This document shows positions 51,345 to 60,543 of a stretch of DNA of 64,000 nt, in pieces. Each line of letters begins with the position of its first letter. Within the stretch, counting starts at the first letter, position 1. Location of the stretch: positions 1,116,001-1,180,000 of the forward strand of contig NZ_JACHJU010000001.1 of assembly GCF_014203795.1 (NCBI RefSeq). Reading direction: 5' to 3'. The DNA comes from Streptosporangium album (GTDB lineage: Bacteria > Actinomycetota > Actinomycetes > Streptosporangiales > Streptosporangiaceae). Position numbers and translations under genes: made by a program. Under the pieces are notes generated by a model. The model made no database searches and was not told where the DNA came from. It saw nothing but the letters and a program-made list of their open reading frames with translations.

Positions 51345-51738
51345 CCTGCGCAAACGTTGCTCCCTTGGGCCTGGTGACACTGTTACTTACCCGCCGCCCC
51401 GCCTTGCGCAGCGCCTTCCGGACGGCCTCGGCGTCCCGGTCACGCATCGTCCACAACGGCCGTCTGCCCTCGCCGTACCCGAATTCCAGCGCGCCCTCGC
51501 TACCCCAGCCACAGAGTCCCTGCATCACTGCAGGTAAAGGGCATATCCGACGAAAGTTTCGTCAGGACTACTGGGACCCCTAAGGGATCGAAGGGAGAGA
51601 CGCGCTGCAGTGTTTTGGTGCAGCGGTCGTCAGGCCCCCGTCCGAAGGTCGGGGCGAAGCCTTCCGCGCACGCGTAGCTCTGGGCCGGGCTATTCGAGCC
51701 ACAGCACGGCATCCGGCTCCGCGCCGACCGTGTCCGTC
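51345..51738. other. Intergenic region with a possible gene remnant
   Basis: On the minus strand (about 51400-51500) a frame reads GALEFGYGEGRRPLWTMRDR then DAEAVRKALRKAGRRVS, protein-like and out of keeping with a shadow, but without start and unrecognised. The half MITE copy at 51530-51580 follows. No other feature is supported. Confidence 0.25.
51530..51580. mobile_element. MITE-like element, copy C (right half only)
   Basis: The stretch from GGGCATATCCGACGAAAG to GGACTACTGGGACCCC matches the right half of copy B in its inner CATATCCG block and terminal ACTACTGGGACCCC. GACGAAA-C-TTTCGTC forms a small palindrome in reverse reading. No left half is found, so this is a truncated copy. Confidence 0.5.
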
Positions 51739-52752
51739 TCAGCTCATGGACAAAATCCTGCCCAGCCACCCGGCGCGTGCCTCTCGGGCGTTCCGAGACA
51801 GCACCGCCTGCGGCACCAGGCCGTCGAACCCGTGGAAGCCGCCGGGCCACACGTGCAGTTCAGCACTCCCCCCGGCCTGCCAGATACGACTGGCGTAGGT
51901 GGCATCCTCGTCGCGGAAGGTCTCGGCGGATCCCACGTCGATGAACGCGGGCGGCAGCCCAGACAGGTCCGCCGCCCGCGCCGGCGCCGCATAGGGGGAG
52001 ACGTCGTTGGTGCCCCGGGCGTCGCCGAGTAGGGCCGTCCATCCACCCTGGTTGGACGCCTGGTCCCAGAGGCCCAGCCCAGCCAGCTGGCGCGCTGAGG
52101 CAGTGTCGTTGCGGTCGTCGATCATCGGGTACATCAGCATCTGCGCGAACAGGGCCGGGCCGCCACGGTCACGGGCCATCAGGGCCAGGGCCGCAGCCAG
52201 GCCACCGCCGGCGCTGCGCCCGGCGACGATAATCCGCTCAGGATGGAAGCCGAGTTCCTCGGCGTGTTCGGCGGTCCACGCCAAACCGGCGTAACAATCC
52301 TCGACCGGACCGGGGTGCGGGGTCTCCGGTGCCAGCCGGTATTCCACCGACACCACGGCCGCGCCTACCTCCTGGGCCATGTCGAGCATCTCCGGGACTT
52401 GTGACCGGTTGTCGCCCATGACCATGCCACCGCCGTGCATGTAATAGATCACCGGAACAGGCACAGCCGCCGCCGCCGGCCGGCAGATCAGCAAGGAGAC
52501 GTCCGGAGCGCCCTGAGGTCCTGGCACCGTCCGCTCTTCGACGGTGAAGGCGCCACCCTTGCTGAACGCCTCGTGCGGCGCAGGTTGCATGCCGGGAGGG
52601 CCCTGGCGGAGGGTCGGCAGGGCGGTGAGGTCGCTGAACGCGTCGGGCGGCAGGACCTCGTTGATCATGCGCAGGGCCGGTTCGAGTTCCGGGTCGAAAG
52701 GTGGAGGCGGGCCGACGGGAGCCTGAGATGGATCAGAGACGAAGGCGGTCAT
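51739..52752 (-). CDS. HSL-family alpha/beta hydrolase (esterase), 337 aa
   Basis: The hormone-sensitive-lipase family motif YYMHGGGMVMGD (oxyanion hole, about residue 107), nucleophile VAGRSAGGGLAAALALMARD (serine about 180), acid FIDVGSAETFRDED and histidine VWPGGFHGFDGLVP are all in place. The long N-terminal cap (about 90 residues) is normal for the group. ATG at 52750-52752 follows TTGGAGTTGAC. No signal peptide, so a cytoplasmic esterase for short acyl chains is expected. It is next to, but separated from, the DHA2 exporter. Confidence 0.9.
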   Translation of the reverse strand: MTAFVSDPSQAPVGPPPPFDPELEPALRMINEVLPPDAFSDLTALPTLRQGPPGMQPAPHEAFSKGGAFTVEERTVPGPQGAPDVSLLICRPAAAAVPVPVIYYMHGGGMVMGDNRSQVPEMLDMAQEVGAAVVSVEYRLAPETPHPGPVEDCYAGLAWTAEHAEELGFHPERIIVAGRSAGGGLAAALALMARDRGGPALFAQMLMYPMIDDRNDTASARQLAGLGLWDQASNQGGWTALLGDARGTNDVSPYAAPARAADLSGLPPAFIDVGSAETFRDEDATYASRIWQAGGSAELHVWPGGFHGFDGLVPQAVLSRNAREARAGWLGRILSMS

Positions 52753-53094
52753 TGTCAACTCCAAGAGTGATGTGATCAAGATCTTCATGTTCGGTGGTCT
52801 TCGGCAAGGGATCTGCCGCCATGCGGCGGATTGTGAACGCCACATGGCGGTGGCCGTATCCGCAGCACGGTGCAGGGGGCGTTGCGCATGGCAGGGGGGT
52901 CCGTCCCCGTAACCACCGCCGAGCACCGGCTGCCAAACGGGCGGGAGTCCGCGGACTCGCCTATGGCGGCCATCGCCGCCACCAGCCGACCAGGTGGATC
53001 ACGTCGCGTCACCGAATCGAGCCGCAGAAGCCCTCGCGGCCGACGGCTCGACGATTCCGCCGTTCGACTGGTTGAGCGATAGGGGGGATCTCGT
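52753..53094. other. Intergenic stretch without supported feature
   Basis: Frames on both strands are arginine/serine-rich and without motifs or ribosome-binding sites. Nothing is annotated here. Confidence 0.3.
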
Positions 53095-54669
53095 TCAAGA
53101 CCGCTCGAGCCGAGCTCGACCGGCACCGGCACTGCTGGCCCCCGGATCGGTTCCGCCATCCGGACCCTGCGGGATCTCGCCGGCGCTGGATCGCGCTGAA
53201 GCGGAGGCATCCGTGGCGTCTGACGGTGTTCCGCCCTCGGACGGTCGCGGTGGGAGGGCCTTGGGCGATGACAGCACGGTGGCCGTGAGGAGGAAGGCGG
53301 CGACGAGGAGTCCGGCCGCGACGCCGAAGGCCAGGCGATAGCCATAAGTAGAAGCTGCAGCGGCGCTCTCGGCGCTGGGAAGCAGGTTCTGCGCATGTGA
53401 GCTGGCGAGGGTGGCCAGGGCCGCGACGCCGAGGGCTCCCCCGATCTGCTGGGTGGTGTTGAGCAGTCCAGAGGCCAGGCCCGAATCGCTGAGTGTGGCG
53501 CCGGACATGGCCAGGCCGATGACCGCCGGAAGTGCCAGGCCCGCGCCGGCTCCGAGCAGGACCACGGCCGGAAGGACGTCCATGGTGTAGGTGGCGTGCA
53601 GGGGGAGGCGGGCGAGCAGCAGGAGAGCGGCCACCGTGGATACCAGGCCGGCCAGCAGCACGGTGCGGCCGCCGAAGCGGGTCATGAGCCGTGCGGACAG
53701 GCCGAGTGAGATCGCCGCGATCACGATGGGACCGGGCAGGTAGGCCAGGCCGGTTTCGATGGCGCTGTATCCGTTGACCGATTGAAGGTACAGGGCCAGA
53801 AGGAACTGAAACCCGAACAAGGCGGCCACGAAGAGGATCTGGACGACGTTGGCCCCCCAGAGGTAACGCGACCGGAAGAGGCGCAGCGGTAGCAGCGGGC
53901 TGCTCACCTTGGCCTGTCGCAGGACGAACCCCGCGAGCAGGACGATCGACGCAGCGCCGAGGCCGAGGGTGTGGGCCGAGCCCCAGCCGTGTTCCTCGGC
54001 CTTGTTGATGGTGTAGACGAGCAGCATCAGTCCTGAAGTGACCAGGAACGCGCCGAGCAGGTCGGCTCCCGCGCCGAACCCGAGCCCGCGGTCGGGCTGG
54101 AACAGGCGCGCGGCCAGGGCCACGATGACGATCCCGATGAGGACGTTGATGTAGAAGATCGAATACCAGCCGACGGCCTGGGTGAGGACTCCTCCGGCGA
54201 TGACGCCGATCGAGCCCCCGGCCGCGGCCACGAAGCTGAAGACGCCGATCGCCTTGGCCTGTTCGCGGGGTTCGGTGAACATGGTCACGATCATGCCCAA
54301 GGTGACGGCGCTGGCCATGGCGCCGCCGACGCCCTGAAGGAACCGTCCGGTGATCAGCAGTTCCTGGCTTCCTGACAGGCCGCAGAGTAGTGAGGCCGCG
54401 GTGAATGCCGTGATGCCGGTCAGGAACATGCGTTTGCGGCCGATGAGGTCGCCGAGCCGCCCGGACAGCAGGAGCAGTCCACCGAATGCGATCATGTAGG
54501 CGTTGACGAGCCAGGAGAGACTGGTCTGGGAAAAGTGCAGGGCTGAGCCGATGGTGGGCAGCGCCACGGTGACGATGCTCCCGTCGAGGACGATCATCAG
54601 TGTTCCCGCGCAGAGCACGTACAGCGCGGGCCAGCGCATGCGGTCGGCCCGGTTGGCTGTCTCGCTCAA
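53095..54669 (-). CDS. DHA2-family MFS drug exporter, 524 aa
   Basis: Fourteen helices starting RWPALYVLCAGTLMIVLDGS. Motif A is LSGRLGDLIGRKRMFL. Helix 5 with SFVAAAGGSIGVIAGGVLTQ is the antiporter motif C. The tail of about 60 residues is rich in serine, proline and glycine and disordered-looking. ATG at 54667-54669 with AAGGTGAC in front. It is divergent from an HxlR regulator that probably represses it; the two share an 84-base promoter region. Export of a toxic compound, induced by it, is the usual logic. Confidence 0.9.
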   Translation of the reverse strand: MSETANRADRMRWPALYVLCAGTLMIVLDGSIVTVALPTIGSALHFSQTSLSWLVNAYMIAFGGLLLLSGRLGDLIGRKRMFLTGITAFTAASLLCGLSGSQELLITGRFLQGVGGAMASAVTLGMIVTMFTEPREQAKAIGVFSFVAAAGGSIGVIAGGVLTQAVGWYSIFYINVLIGIVIVALAARLFQPDRGLGFGAGADLLGAFLVTSGLMLLVYTINKAEEHGWGSAHTLGLGAASIVLLAGFVLRQAKVSSPLLPLRLFRSRYLWGANVVQILFVAALFGFQFLLALYLQSVNGYSAIETGLAYLPGPIVIAAISLGLSARLMTRFGGRTVLLAGLVSTVAALLLLARLPLHATYTMDVLPAVVLLGAGAGLALPAVIGLAMSGATLSDSGLASGLLNTTQQIGGALGVAALATLASSHAQNLLPSAESAAAASTYGYRLAFGVAAGLLVAAFLLTATVLSSPKALPPRPSEGGTPSDATDASASARSSAGEIPQGPDGGTDPGASSAGAGRARLERS

Positions 54670-54753
54670 GGGTCACCTTCGTTCCTGAGTAGATGGCTTG
54701 TTACCGAGGCCATCATTTGTGACCATGGAGGCCTAGCGGAAGAAGGCACATTC

Positions 54754-55146
54754 ATGGTCCAGAGGAACACCGATGTATCAGCGCAGGTCCACGACTCGCA
54801 TGACTCGGCGGCCTGCACGGTGCTGGAGGTGCTCGACCGGGTCAGCGGCAAGTGGACCATCGGGATCCTGCTCGCGACCGCGCACGGCCCGGTGCGGTTC
54901 ACGGAGCTGGAGCGGACGGTCCAGGGCATCAGCCGGCGCATGCTGACGCTCACCCTGCGCAATCTGGAGCGTGATGGCCTGCTCGTCAGGACCGTCTATC
55001 CGACGGTGCCGCCCAAGGTCGAGTACACCGCTACCGAGGTCGCGCTGGAACTGTACGCATCCTTGGCCTCGCTCACCTCGTGGGCGGAACGGCACCGCGC
55101 CACGATCGCCGCCGCCCGCGACGCCTACGACCGCAGCATGGAGTAG
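54754..55146 (+). CDS. HxlR-family transcriptional regulator, 130 aa
   Basis: The single winged-helix domain is complete: CTVLEVLDRVSGKWTIGILL, GPVRFTELERTVQGISRRML, TLRNLERDGLLVRTVYPTVP and KVEYTATEVALELYASLASL. The cysteine at the N-terminal end of helix 1 (AACTVLEV) is the conserved redox- or electrophile-sensing residue of the family. ATG follows GGAAGAAGG. It faces away from the DHA2 exporter gene, its probable target. Confidence 0.92.
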   Translation: MVQRNTDVSAQVHDSHDSAACTVLEVLDRVSGKWTIGILLATAHGPVRFTELERTVQGISRRMLTLTLRNLERDGLLVRTVYPTVPPKVEYTATEVALELYASLASLTSWAERHRATIAAARDAYDRSME

Positions 55147-55308
55147 GGGTTGTAGCCAAGGTAAGCCCAAACCCCACAATGGCGATCTTGGTTGAGTCGC
55201 AGGCCGACGGGCGAGCAGCGCCGGCCCGCCTGGGTTGACGCTGCAAGGTGCCCGGGATGGAGACGACCCCGAGACTGTGATCGCGAGTCGGGCCCGCGAT
55301 CGGTTCTT

Positions 55309-55408
55309 AGATAACCTTCGTTATCTGGCAAGATAGCGATCACGGACCCCCTGCGAGCTGGGCGAGCGTCGTTCACTGCGAAAGCTTCGTTTCCCGGTTA
55401 TCTGGCAA
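55309..55408. repeat. GTTATCT repeats before the second tyrosine recombinase
   Basis: AGATAAC-CTTC-GTTATCT (55309-55326) is a perfect 7-4-7 inverted repeat. GTTATCTGGCAA occurs at 55320-55331 and again at 55397-55408, 24 bases before the recombinase start. A further perfect repeat GATCGCG/CGCGATC lies at 55279-55301. Confidence 0.65.
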
Positions 55409-55432
55409 CTCGGCGAACGGGAGGACCGCACC

Positions 55433-56368
55433 GTGGATCCGATCATCGTCGAGCAACTCGGCCGCGCCCACCCGCTCGCCCGGCACCTGGACGACTTTCT
55501 CACCGACCTGGCCAACGCCGGAGCCTCCTCGCATACCCGGCGCGCCTACCGCGGAGACCTGCTGCGGTTCGCCGCCCACCACGACGGCGAAATCGGCGCG
55601 CTGACCGCGACGCCGATCCGCGCCTACCTGGCCGAGCTCGCCGAGCTGTCGCCGGCCAGCCGCAAGCGCAAGCGCGCCGCCGTCGCCTCCTTCACCAAGT
55701 GGGCGGTCCGTCACGACCTGCTGCAGGCCAACCCGATGGATCGGATCGACACCGTCAAAGTGCCCAAGACGCTGCCCCGCCCGGCCAGCGCGGCCGACGT
55801 CGCCAAGGTCTTGGCCGCGATCTGCACCCGGCGCCCGCGCAAGGACCTGCCGCTGGACCGGCTGCGCGACCGGGTGCTGTTCGAGACCGCCTACGTCTGC
55901 GGCGCCCGCGCCTCCGAGGTGTGCGGCCTGTACGTCGAAGACCTGGACCTGCGCCTGGACGACGAGCACGTGCGCATCCACGGCAAGGGCGGCAGCGTAC
56001 GCACCGTGCTGCTGGACGACCGCGGCTACGTCGCACTGCTCAAGCTCTACCTGGTCCGCACCGGCTACACCGCCGGGCCGCTGTTCCGGGCCAGCATTAA
56101 CGGCGCGGGTGGGCCGCTGTCCTACGACGCCGCCCACCACCGCTGGCAGCGTTACTGCGCCGACGCCGACGTGGAGATCGACATTCACCAGCTGCGCCAC
56201 GCCCACGCCACCGAACTCATCAACGTCGGCGTCACCATCGAAGCCGTCCGCCGCCGTCTCGGCCATGCCTCGACCGAGACCACCCAGCTGTACGCGCTGC
56301 TGGACGACAAGGTCGCCGACGCTGAGATCCGCGCCGCCCGCCGACGCCGCGACCAAATGGGCCGCTGA
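55433..56368 (+). CDS. Tyrosine recombinase (XerC/D-like), 311 aa
   Basis: Core-binding domain: HLDDFLTDLANAGASSHTRR, AYRGDLLRFAAHHDGE. Catalytic domain with R in YVCGARASEVCGLYVED, K in IHGKGGSVRTVLLDD, H-x-x-R in IHQLRHAHATELINVG, H in RRRLGHASTETTQLYA and tyrosine there. Length and arrangement match XerC/XerD-type recombinases. GTG follows GGGAGGACC. It differs from the recombinase at 50322 and has its own repeat set upstream. A chromosome-dimer role is unlikely for both; each may recombine its adjacent repeats. Confidence 0.9.
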   Translation: MDPIIVEQLGRAHPLARHLDDFLTDLANAGASSHTRRAYRGDLLRFAAHHDGEIGALTATPIRAYLAELAELSPASRKRKRAAVASFTKWAVRHDLLQANPMDRIDTVKVPKTLPRPASAADVAKVLAAICTRRPRKDLPLDRLRDRVLFETAYVCGARASEVCGLYVEDLDLRLDDEHVRIHGKGGSVRTVLLDDRGYVALLKLYLVRTGYTAGPLFRASINGAGGPLSYDAAHHRWQRYCADADVEIDIHQLRHAHATELINVGVTIEAVRRRLGHASTETTQLYALLDDKVADAEIRAARRRRDQMGR

Positions 56369-56508
56369 TCAAACCTGTTCCGCTCGATGCTCATGCCCAG
56401 GCCAGCACTCCGATGCATTGACCAGGGCCAACGCGATCGCATGTACCTGGTGACAGCTTCGTTAACGACAGGCCGACACCTACGCCGCCAGTTCATCTAC
56501 AGCCTTTG

Positions 56509-58061
56509 AGGAACGAAGCACTACGGTGGTTTGTTAAGGCGGGGCGTAGAGGTCGAGGGACCGCCCCGCGGTGACGGCTGTGACCAGGGCCTGTAGTTCA
56601 GCGGGCGGGGGCCTGCTCGACCAGTTGCGCCACCAGCGTTGCAGCAGTGCGCAGGGGGTCAGCCAACCGCGGACGTAGCGGACGGCGCGGGGCCAGCACA
56701 GTGGCACGGGTGGCACTGTGGCGGTGGGCCCCCCTCTCTCCGCCGTCGGTGTCGGCCGGGGCGGGCGGGAGGTGTGGTGGCGGGACCGGATCGGCGGGCC
56801 GGGCATGCCGGCAGAAGGTGAACGCGCAGGCCACCAGGGCCCAGTGGCGGCGGATCGCGGCATCGGAGCGGACCTGGAAATCGGCCCACCCGAGTTCGTC
56901 CTTGACCTGCTTGTAGCCCTGTTCGATCCACGTCCGCAGGCCGTAGAGGCGCACGATCTCGGCCAGGCCGGCGGCCGGATGCGGGCTCCAGGCCGCACGG
57001 ACGCTCCCAGGGCGGGGCAGGTTGGTGGCCAGATACCAGGTCGCCTTGGCCGGCAGCGTCGCCGGGTCGGCGGTCGCGACGATCAGCCGGACCGCCTGGT
57101 GCGGGCCGTAGCCGCCCAAGACCGCGTCCGCGGCCCACCACACGGTGCTACGGCCATCGCGAAACCGCCGCACGACCTTGGTCCAGGCGCCCGGCGCTTG
57201 GGGACCTCCCCAGGCAAGCTCACGGGCGGCGTCGATCGGCGTGTGCGCCTCATCCACCGGAGCCCAGGAGCCCTGGTGCGGCTTGAGCGCGAGCACGAAC
57301 GGCCAATCCAGCGGCCCACAGTTCAGCGGTGAAGGCCGCATTGTCGCCGTAGGCGCAGTCGGCCACCAGCGCCCGAAACGGCACGGCGGCGGCCTGAGCC
57401 CGACCTGCCAGAGCGGCCGCGAGCTGCGGCTTGGTGCGAAATGCCGGATCGCTGCGGCCGCGAGGCAGCCGAGCGGCGGGGGTGTAGGGCACCGCGTGCA
57501 GCGGGTAGTAGACCCGCTCGTCGGCCCAGAGTGTGGTCACCGCCACGATCCCGTTCTCGATCTTCCCGACCGAGCCCAGATACTGGTGGGCGGTGTGCGC
57601 GGTGGCGGTGCCGTCCTTGCGGTCCCCGGTGTCATCGACCACCAGCACCCCGCCCGCATGCGGCGCGGTCACCGGATCGGCCCGCAGCAGCTCAAGGCGC
57701 CGGGCGTTGACTTTCTCGTGATCCCACGGCGACTCCGACTCAGAAGAACTGCAGCCGCTGCACCGCCGCATTCTGGGCCCCGACCACCGGCTCCGCACCG
57801 GCCAGGGCCGTCAGCGTCTTGTTCCGGTCCCGCGGCAACAACAGCCCGGCCAGATATTCGCGGAACCCCCGGCGCTGCGCGAGCGAGCACCACAGATCAT
57901 CGAACCGGGCCGCGTACTCCTCCAACGGACCCGGCGCCGGTGGACACGGACGCCGCGCGGTCACCACCACGACCACCCCCGAACAGCACCAACTACCCCT
58001 ATCCACCGGCTTACCGCGACATCGACCCCATGTCAACAAACCACCGTAGTGCTCCGTTCCT
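56509..58061. mobile_element. IS701-type insertion sequence, frameshifted (1553 bp)
   Basis: Terminal inverted repeats of about 29 bp run from AGGAACGAAGCACTACGG (left, 56509) to the complementary right end at 58033-58061, with two mismatches. The only gene, a transposase on the minus strand, is broken by two frameshifts. No clear target duplication could be read. Confidence 0.7.
56534..58039 (-). pseudogene. IS701-family transposase with two frameshifts
   Basis: Three frames join into one transposase. The first reads EEYAARFDDLWCSLAQRRGF to AAVQRLQFF (before about 57748). The second reads SPWDHEKVNARRLELLRADP, GVLVVDDTGDRKDGTATAHT to AELWAAGL (before about 57310). The third reads FVLALKPHQGSWAPVDEAHT, LYGLRTWIEQGYKQVKDELG. 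The DDE set would be DD in VVDDTGDRK, D in VADCAYGDN and E in WIEQGYKQVKDE. A missing base near TTCTTCTGAG and an extra G near GATTGGCC break it. Confidence 0.8.
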
Positions 58062-58119
58062 GAATGAGGGCTGATATCCCTGTTGACCTGGGGCGATGAT
58101 GGTCCCAGGGGGGATTGTC

Positions 58120-58710
58120 ATGCCGAAACTGCTACATGCGCGTCCACCGATGGACGCCGAAGAGGAACGACAGATCCGCAAGCTGGCCGGGGCCCGTCAC
58201 GCCCCGGGCGACTGGATCATGCGGGCGCAGATCATCGCGTTCAGCTGGCAGGGACTACGCACCAGCGCCATCGCCGCCAAGCTGGGCTGTCACATGCAGA
58301 CCGTGCGCGAGCGGATCGAGCGCTTCAACACCGAAGGCCTGGCCGGGCTCGGCGACCGGCCCGGAGCGGGCCGCAAACCCCGGATCACCGAGGTCGAACG
58401 CGGGCGCATCATCGCCCTGGCGCGCTCGACCCCGCCCGGACGGCTGGCCCGCGACGAGGCCGGCGACCTGGCCGCGGCCGACGAGAGCGGCCCACCGCAG
58501 TGGACGCTGGACAGCCTGACCGCCGCCGCCCGCGCGGCAGGTATCACCGTCGCGCGCAGCCAGGTCCGCCGGATCCTGCTCAAAGAGAAGGTTCGCCGGC
58601 GCCACACCCGCTCCTGGACCGAATCGACCGATCCGGACTTCGCCCCAAAAGGCACCCTCCGGGATGAAACTGGGGGTGGAGCTGTCCGTCGACGTCGGCC
58701 GGTTCATTGA
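58120..58710 (+). pseudogene. Truncated IS630-family transposase
   Basis: ATG with GGGGGGATT upstream. The N-terminal helix-turn-helix domains are intact (WIMRAQIIAFSWQGLRTSAI, AAKLGCHMQTVRERIERFNT, GLAGLGDRPGAGRKPRITEV, VARSQVRRILLKEKVRRRHT). After DPDFAPKGT, where the DDE domain (ICADELGP type) should begin, the sequence becomes unrelated. So only about 185 of roughly 350 residues remain. The break point is probably the edge of the IS5-type insertion that follows. Confidence 0.75.
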
Positions 58711-58810
58711 GATCGTTCCAACTTGAAGTTGCTGGTCAGGGGCCTGGTGTGATCCGTTGAGGGCATGCTCTGGCTGGTGGTGGGTACTGATCATGGTGGG
58801 TGATCATCGG

Positions 58811-59701
58811 TCAGCGGGTGTGTTCGGTGATGGCCAGGACCATCAGCGCGCGGAGCAGCTTGGTGACGTGGATGGCGTCCAGGCGGAGCTTGGTGAGGAT
58901 GCGCCAGGCCTTCAACGTGGCGAAGCCGTGCTCGACGGGGGCGCGTTCGGCGCTGATGAGCCGGTTGACCTGCTTTTGCGCGGGGGTGAGGGGCCTGCCG
59001 CGGGTGGCTTTGCGGCCGGTGATGATGACCGGATTGTCGTCATCGTCGTCCAGGCCGACGAAGCCGAGGTCGGCGATAGCGCCCAGCCCGGCCTCGCGCA
59101 GGCGGGCGGTGAGGCGGTTGTGCCGGGCGGTGGTGATCTCCGATGCGCGACCAGGCCGGACGGCGGAGACCCACAGCAGGTTGCCGCGGGTGTCGGTGAG
59201 CGCCACCACGAGCAGCCCGTGGGCCTTGTGCTTGCCCGAGTAGTTCCTGCGGTTGTCGGCTCCGGTGCGGCGGCGGGTGCGGATCAGGGTGCCATCCAGC
59301 AGGACGACCTCACCACCGGCTTTGGCGATCTTCTTCAGGGCGCGGTCCAGGCGGGGTGCGCGGGCGGCGAGCAGTTCGACGGTCTCCAGCATCCAGCGTC
59401 GCACGGTGGAGGCCGAGACGTTGTTGGCGCCGGCCATGTCGGCCAGGCGCTGGTCATGGCGTAAGACGGCCAGCACGATGGTGGCGATCTTCCCGGCGGG
59501 CAGTTTCCGCCAGCGCGAGCCGATGGTCTTGAGATGAGCGCGCAGCAGGTCGGCCAGGAAGGTGAGGGTTTGGGTGGACAGCGGCAGCATGCAGGAGTAG
59601 ACAGGCGAGGGCGTGTCTTCGGCGGACGTCGAAGCCTTCGACGTTGTCGATGTCGTGGTTTTGGTTGTGGTCACACGCCGCCAGGCCCCCGCCGGGGACA
59701 C
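58811..59701 (-). CDS. IS5-family transposase, about 296 aa
   Basis: Catalytic acids: D in VVLLDGTLIRTRRRTGADN, D in AIADLGFVGLDDDDDN, E in AERAPVEHGFATLKAWRIL, with GKHKAHGLLVVALTDTRGNL between, as in DDE_Tnp_4 (HARBI1-like) transposases. The N-terminal part (TFLADLLRAHLKTIGSRWRK, LPAGKIATIVLAVLRHDQRL) is the HTH domain. The true start is uncertain between GTG at 59701 and an ATG 37 codons in. It differs from the IS5-type transposase at 8741. Terminal repeats could not be located. Confidence 0.8.
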   Translation of the reverse strand: MSPAGAWRRVTTTKTTTSTTSKASTSAEDTPSPVYSCMLPLSTQTLTFLADLLRAHLKTIGSRWRKLPAGKIATIVLAVLRHDQRLADMAGANNVSASTVRRWMLETVELLAARAPRLDRALKKIAKAGGEVVLLDGTLIRTRRRTGADNRRNYSGKHKAHGLLVVALTDTRGNLLWVSAVRPGRASEITTARHNRLTARLREAGLGAIADLGFVGLDDDDDNPVIITGRKATRGRPLTPAQKQVNRLISAERAPVEHGFATLKAWRILTKLRLDAIHVTKLLRALMVLAITEHTR

Positions 59702-59778
59702 GCTCGGGATGTTTCACCCGGGCAGGGCCTGGCCAGGGGCTGCGGGAAGCGGCAGTGGGCGCAGTGGGCCGCCCGAGG

Positions 59779-60327
59779 TCAGGGGGCGAACGCGCCGCTG
59801 GGGGTCTTGCGCAGCCAGCCCCGCTCGGCCAGCCGGTTCAGCTTGGCCCGCACGCCTTCGACCTGCCCCGATTCGGTGGAAAGGCTGAGCTGGGCGCAGA
59901 TCGCCTTGCAGATGAGGGGGCCGTCGGCGGCGCGTACCGCGGCCAGTAGCGCCTGGTAGTCGGCGGGCAGCTCATCAGTGCCGGCAGCGTGGTGACGGTG
60001 CGGGATCAGCAAACCGCCGGGCACGGGCACGGACGCGGGTACGGGTACGGGTATGGGGCGCAGCTCTATCCCCTGGGAGGCCTGCTCTGCTGCCTGGGCT
60101 GGGGTGAGCATCACCTGGTAGAACGGCGTCGGCTCACCGCCGGGCTCGCCGGGTGCGTTGAGCTGCTCGGCGGGATCGTCGGCGAGGAGTTCCTTGACCA
60201 CCTGCTCGGCCACACGCAGCCGGTCCATCTCGTCTTCGGTCTCGGCCAGTTGCTCGCGCAACCGATCGGCGTGCGTGCCCAGCGCGACCAGGCGCATGGT
60301 GATGCGCTCCAGCAGCGGTGACGACAT
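59779..60327 (-). CDS. Hypothetical protein with coiled coil and winged helix, 182 aa
   Basis: Residues 1-50 are predicted coiled coil (LLERITMRLVALGTHADRLR, EQLAETEDEMDRLRVAEQVV). The middle is proline-rich (IPVPVPASVPVPGGLL), and the last 60 residues look like a winged helix (YQALLAAVRAADGPLICKAI, CAQLSLSTESGQVEGVRAKL, NRLAERGWLRKTPSGAFAP). It is 77 bases upstream of the IS5-type transposase on the same strand, so it may be the accessory ORF of that element. No named family recognised. Confidence 0.6.
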   Translation of the reverse strand: MSSPLLERITMRLVALGTHADRLREQLAETEDEMDRLRVAEQVVKELLADDPAEQLNAPGEPGGEPTPFYQVMLTPAQAAEQASQGIELRPIPVPVPASVPVPGGLLIPHRHHAAGTDELPADYQALLAAVRAADGPLICKAICAQLSLSTESGQVEGVRAKLNRLAERGWLRKTPSGAFAP

Positions 60328-60543
60328 GGCTTCCCCCGGCCGACAAGACAACGATTACCTGGCGAGATCACCAGGACACGGACGATAACGACCCCAGGCC
60401 GGGCAGCGCAGACGAAAGCCGGAAGATCCACATTTGCCCCCGGCGGACGATCGAGACCCATGATCCCAGCCGTCTACCAGGAGAGAGCACACTCAACACC
60501 GCCAGGCCACCCCCTCCGACCTGCGAGGACAGGATGGAACTAG

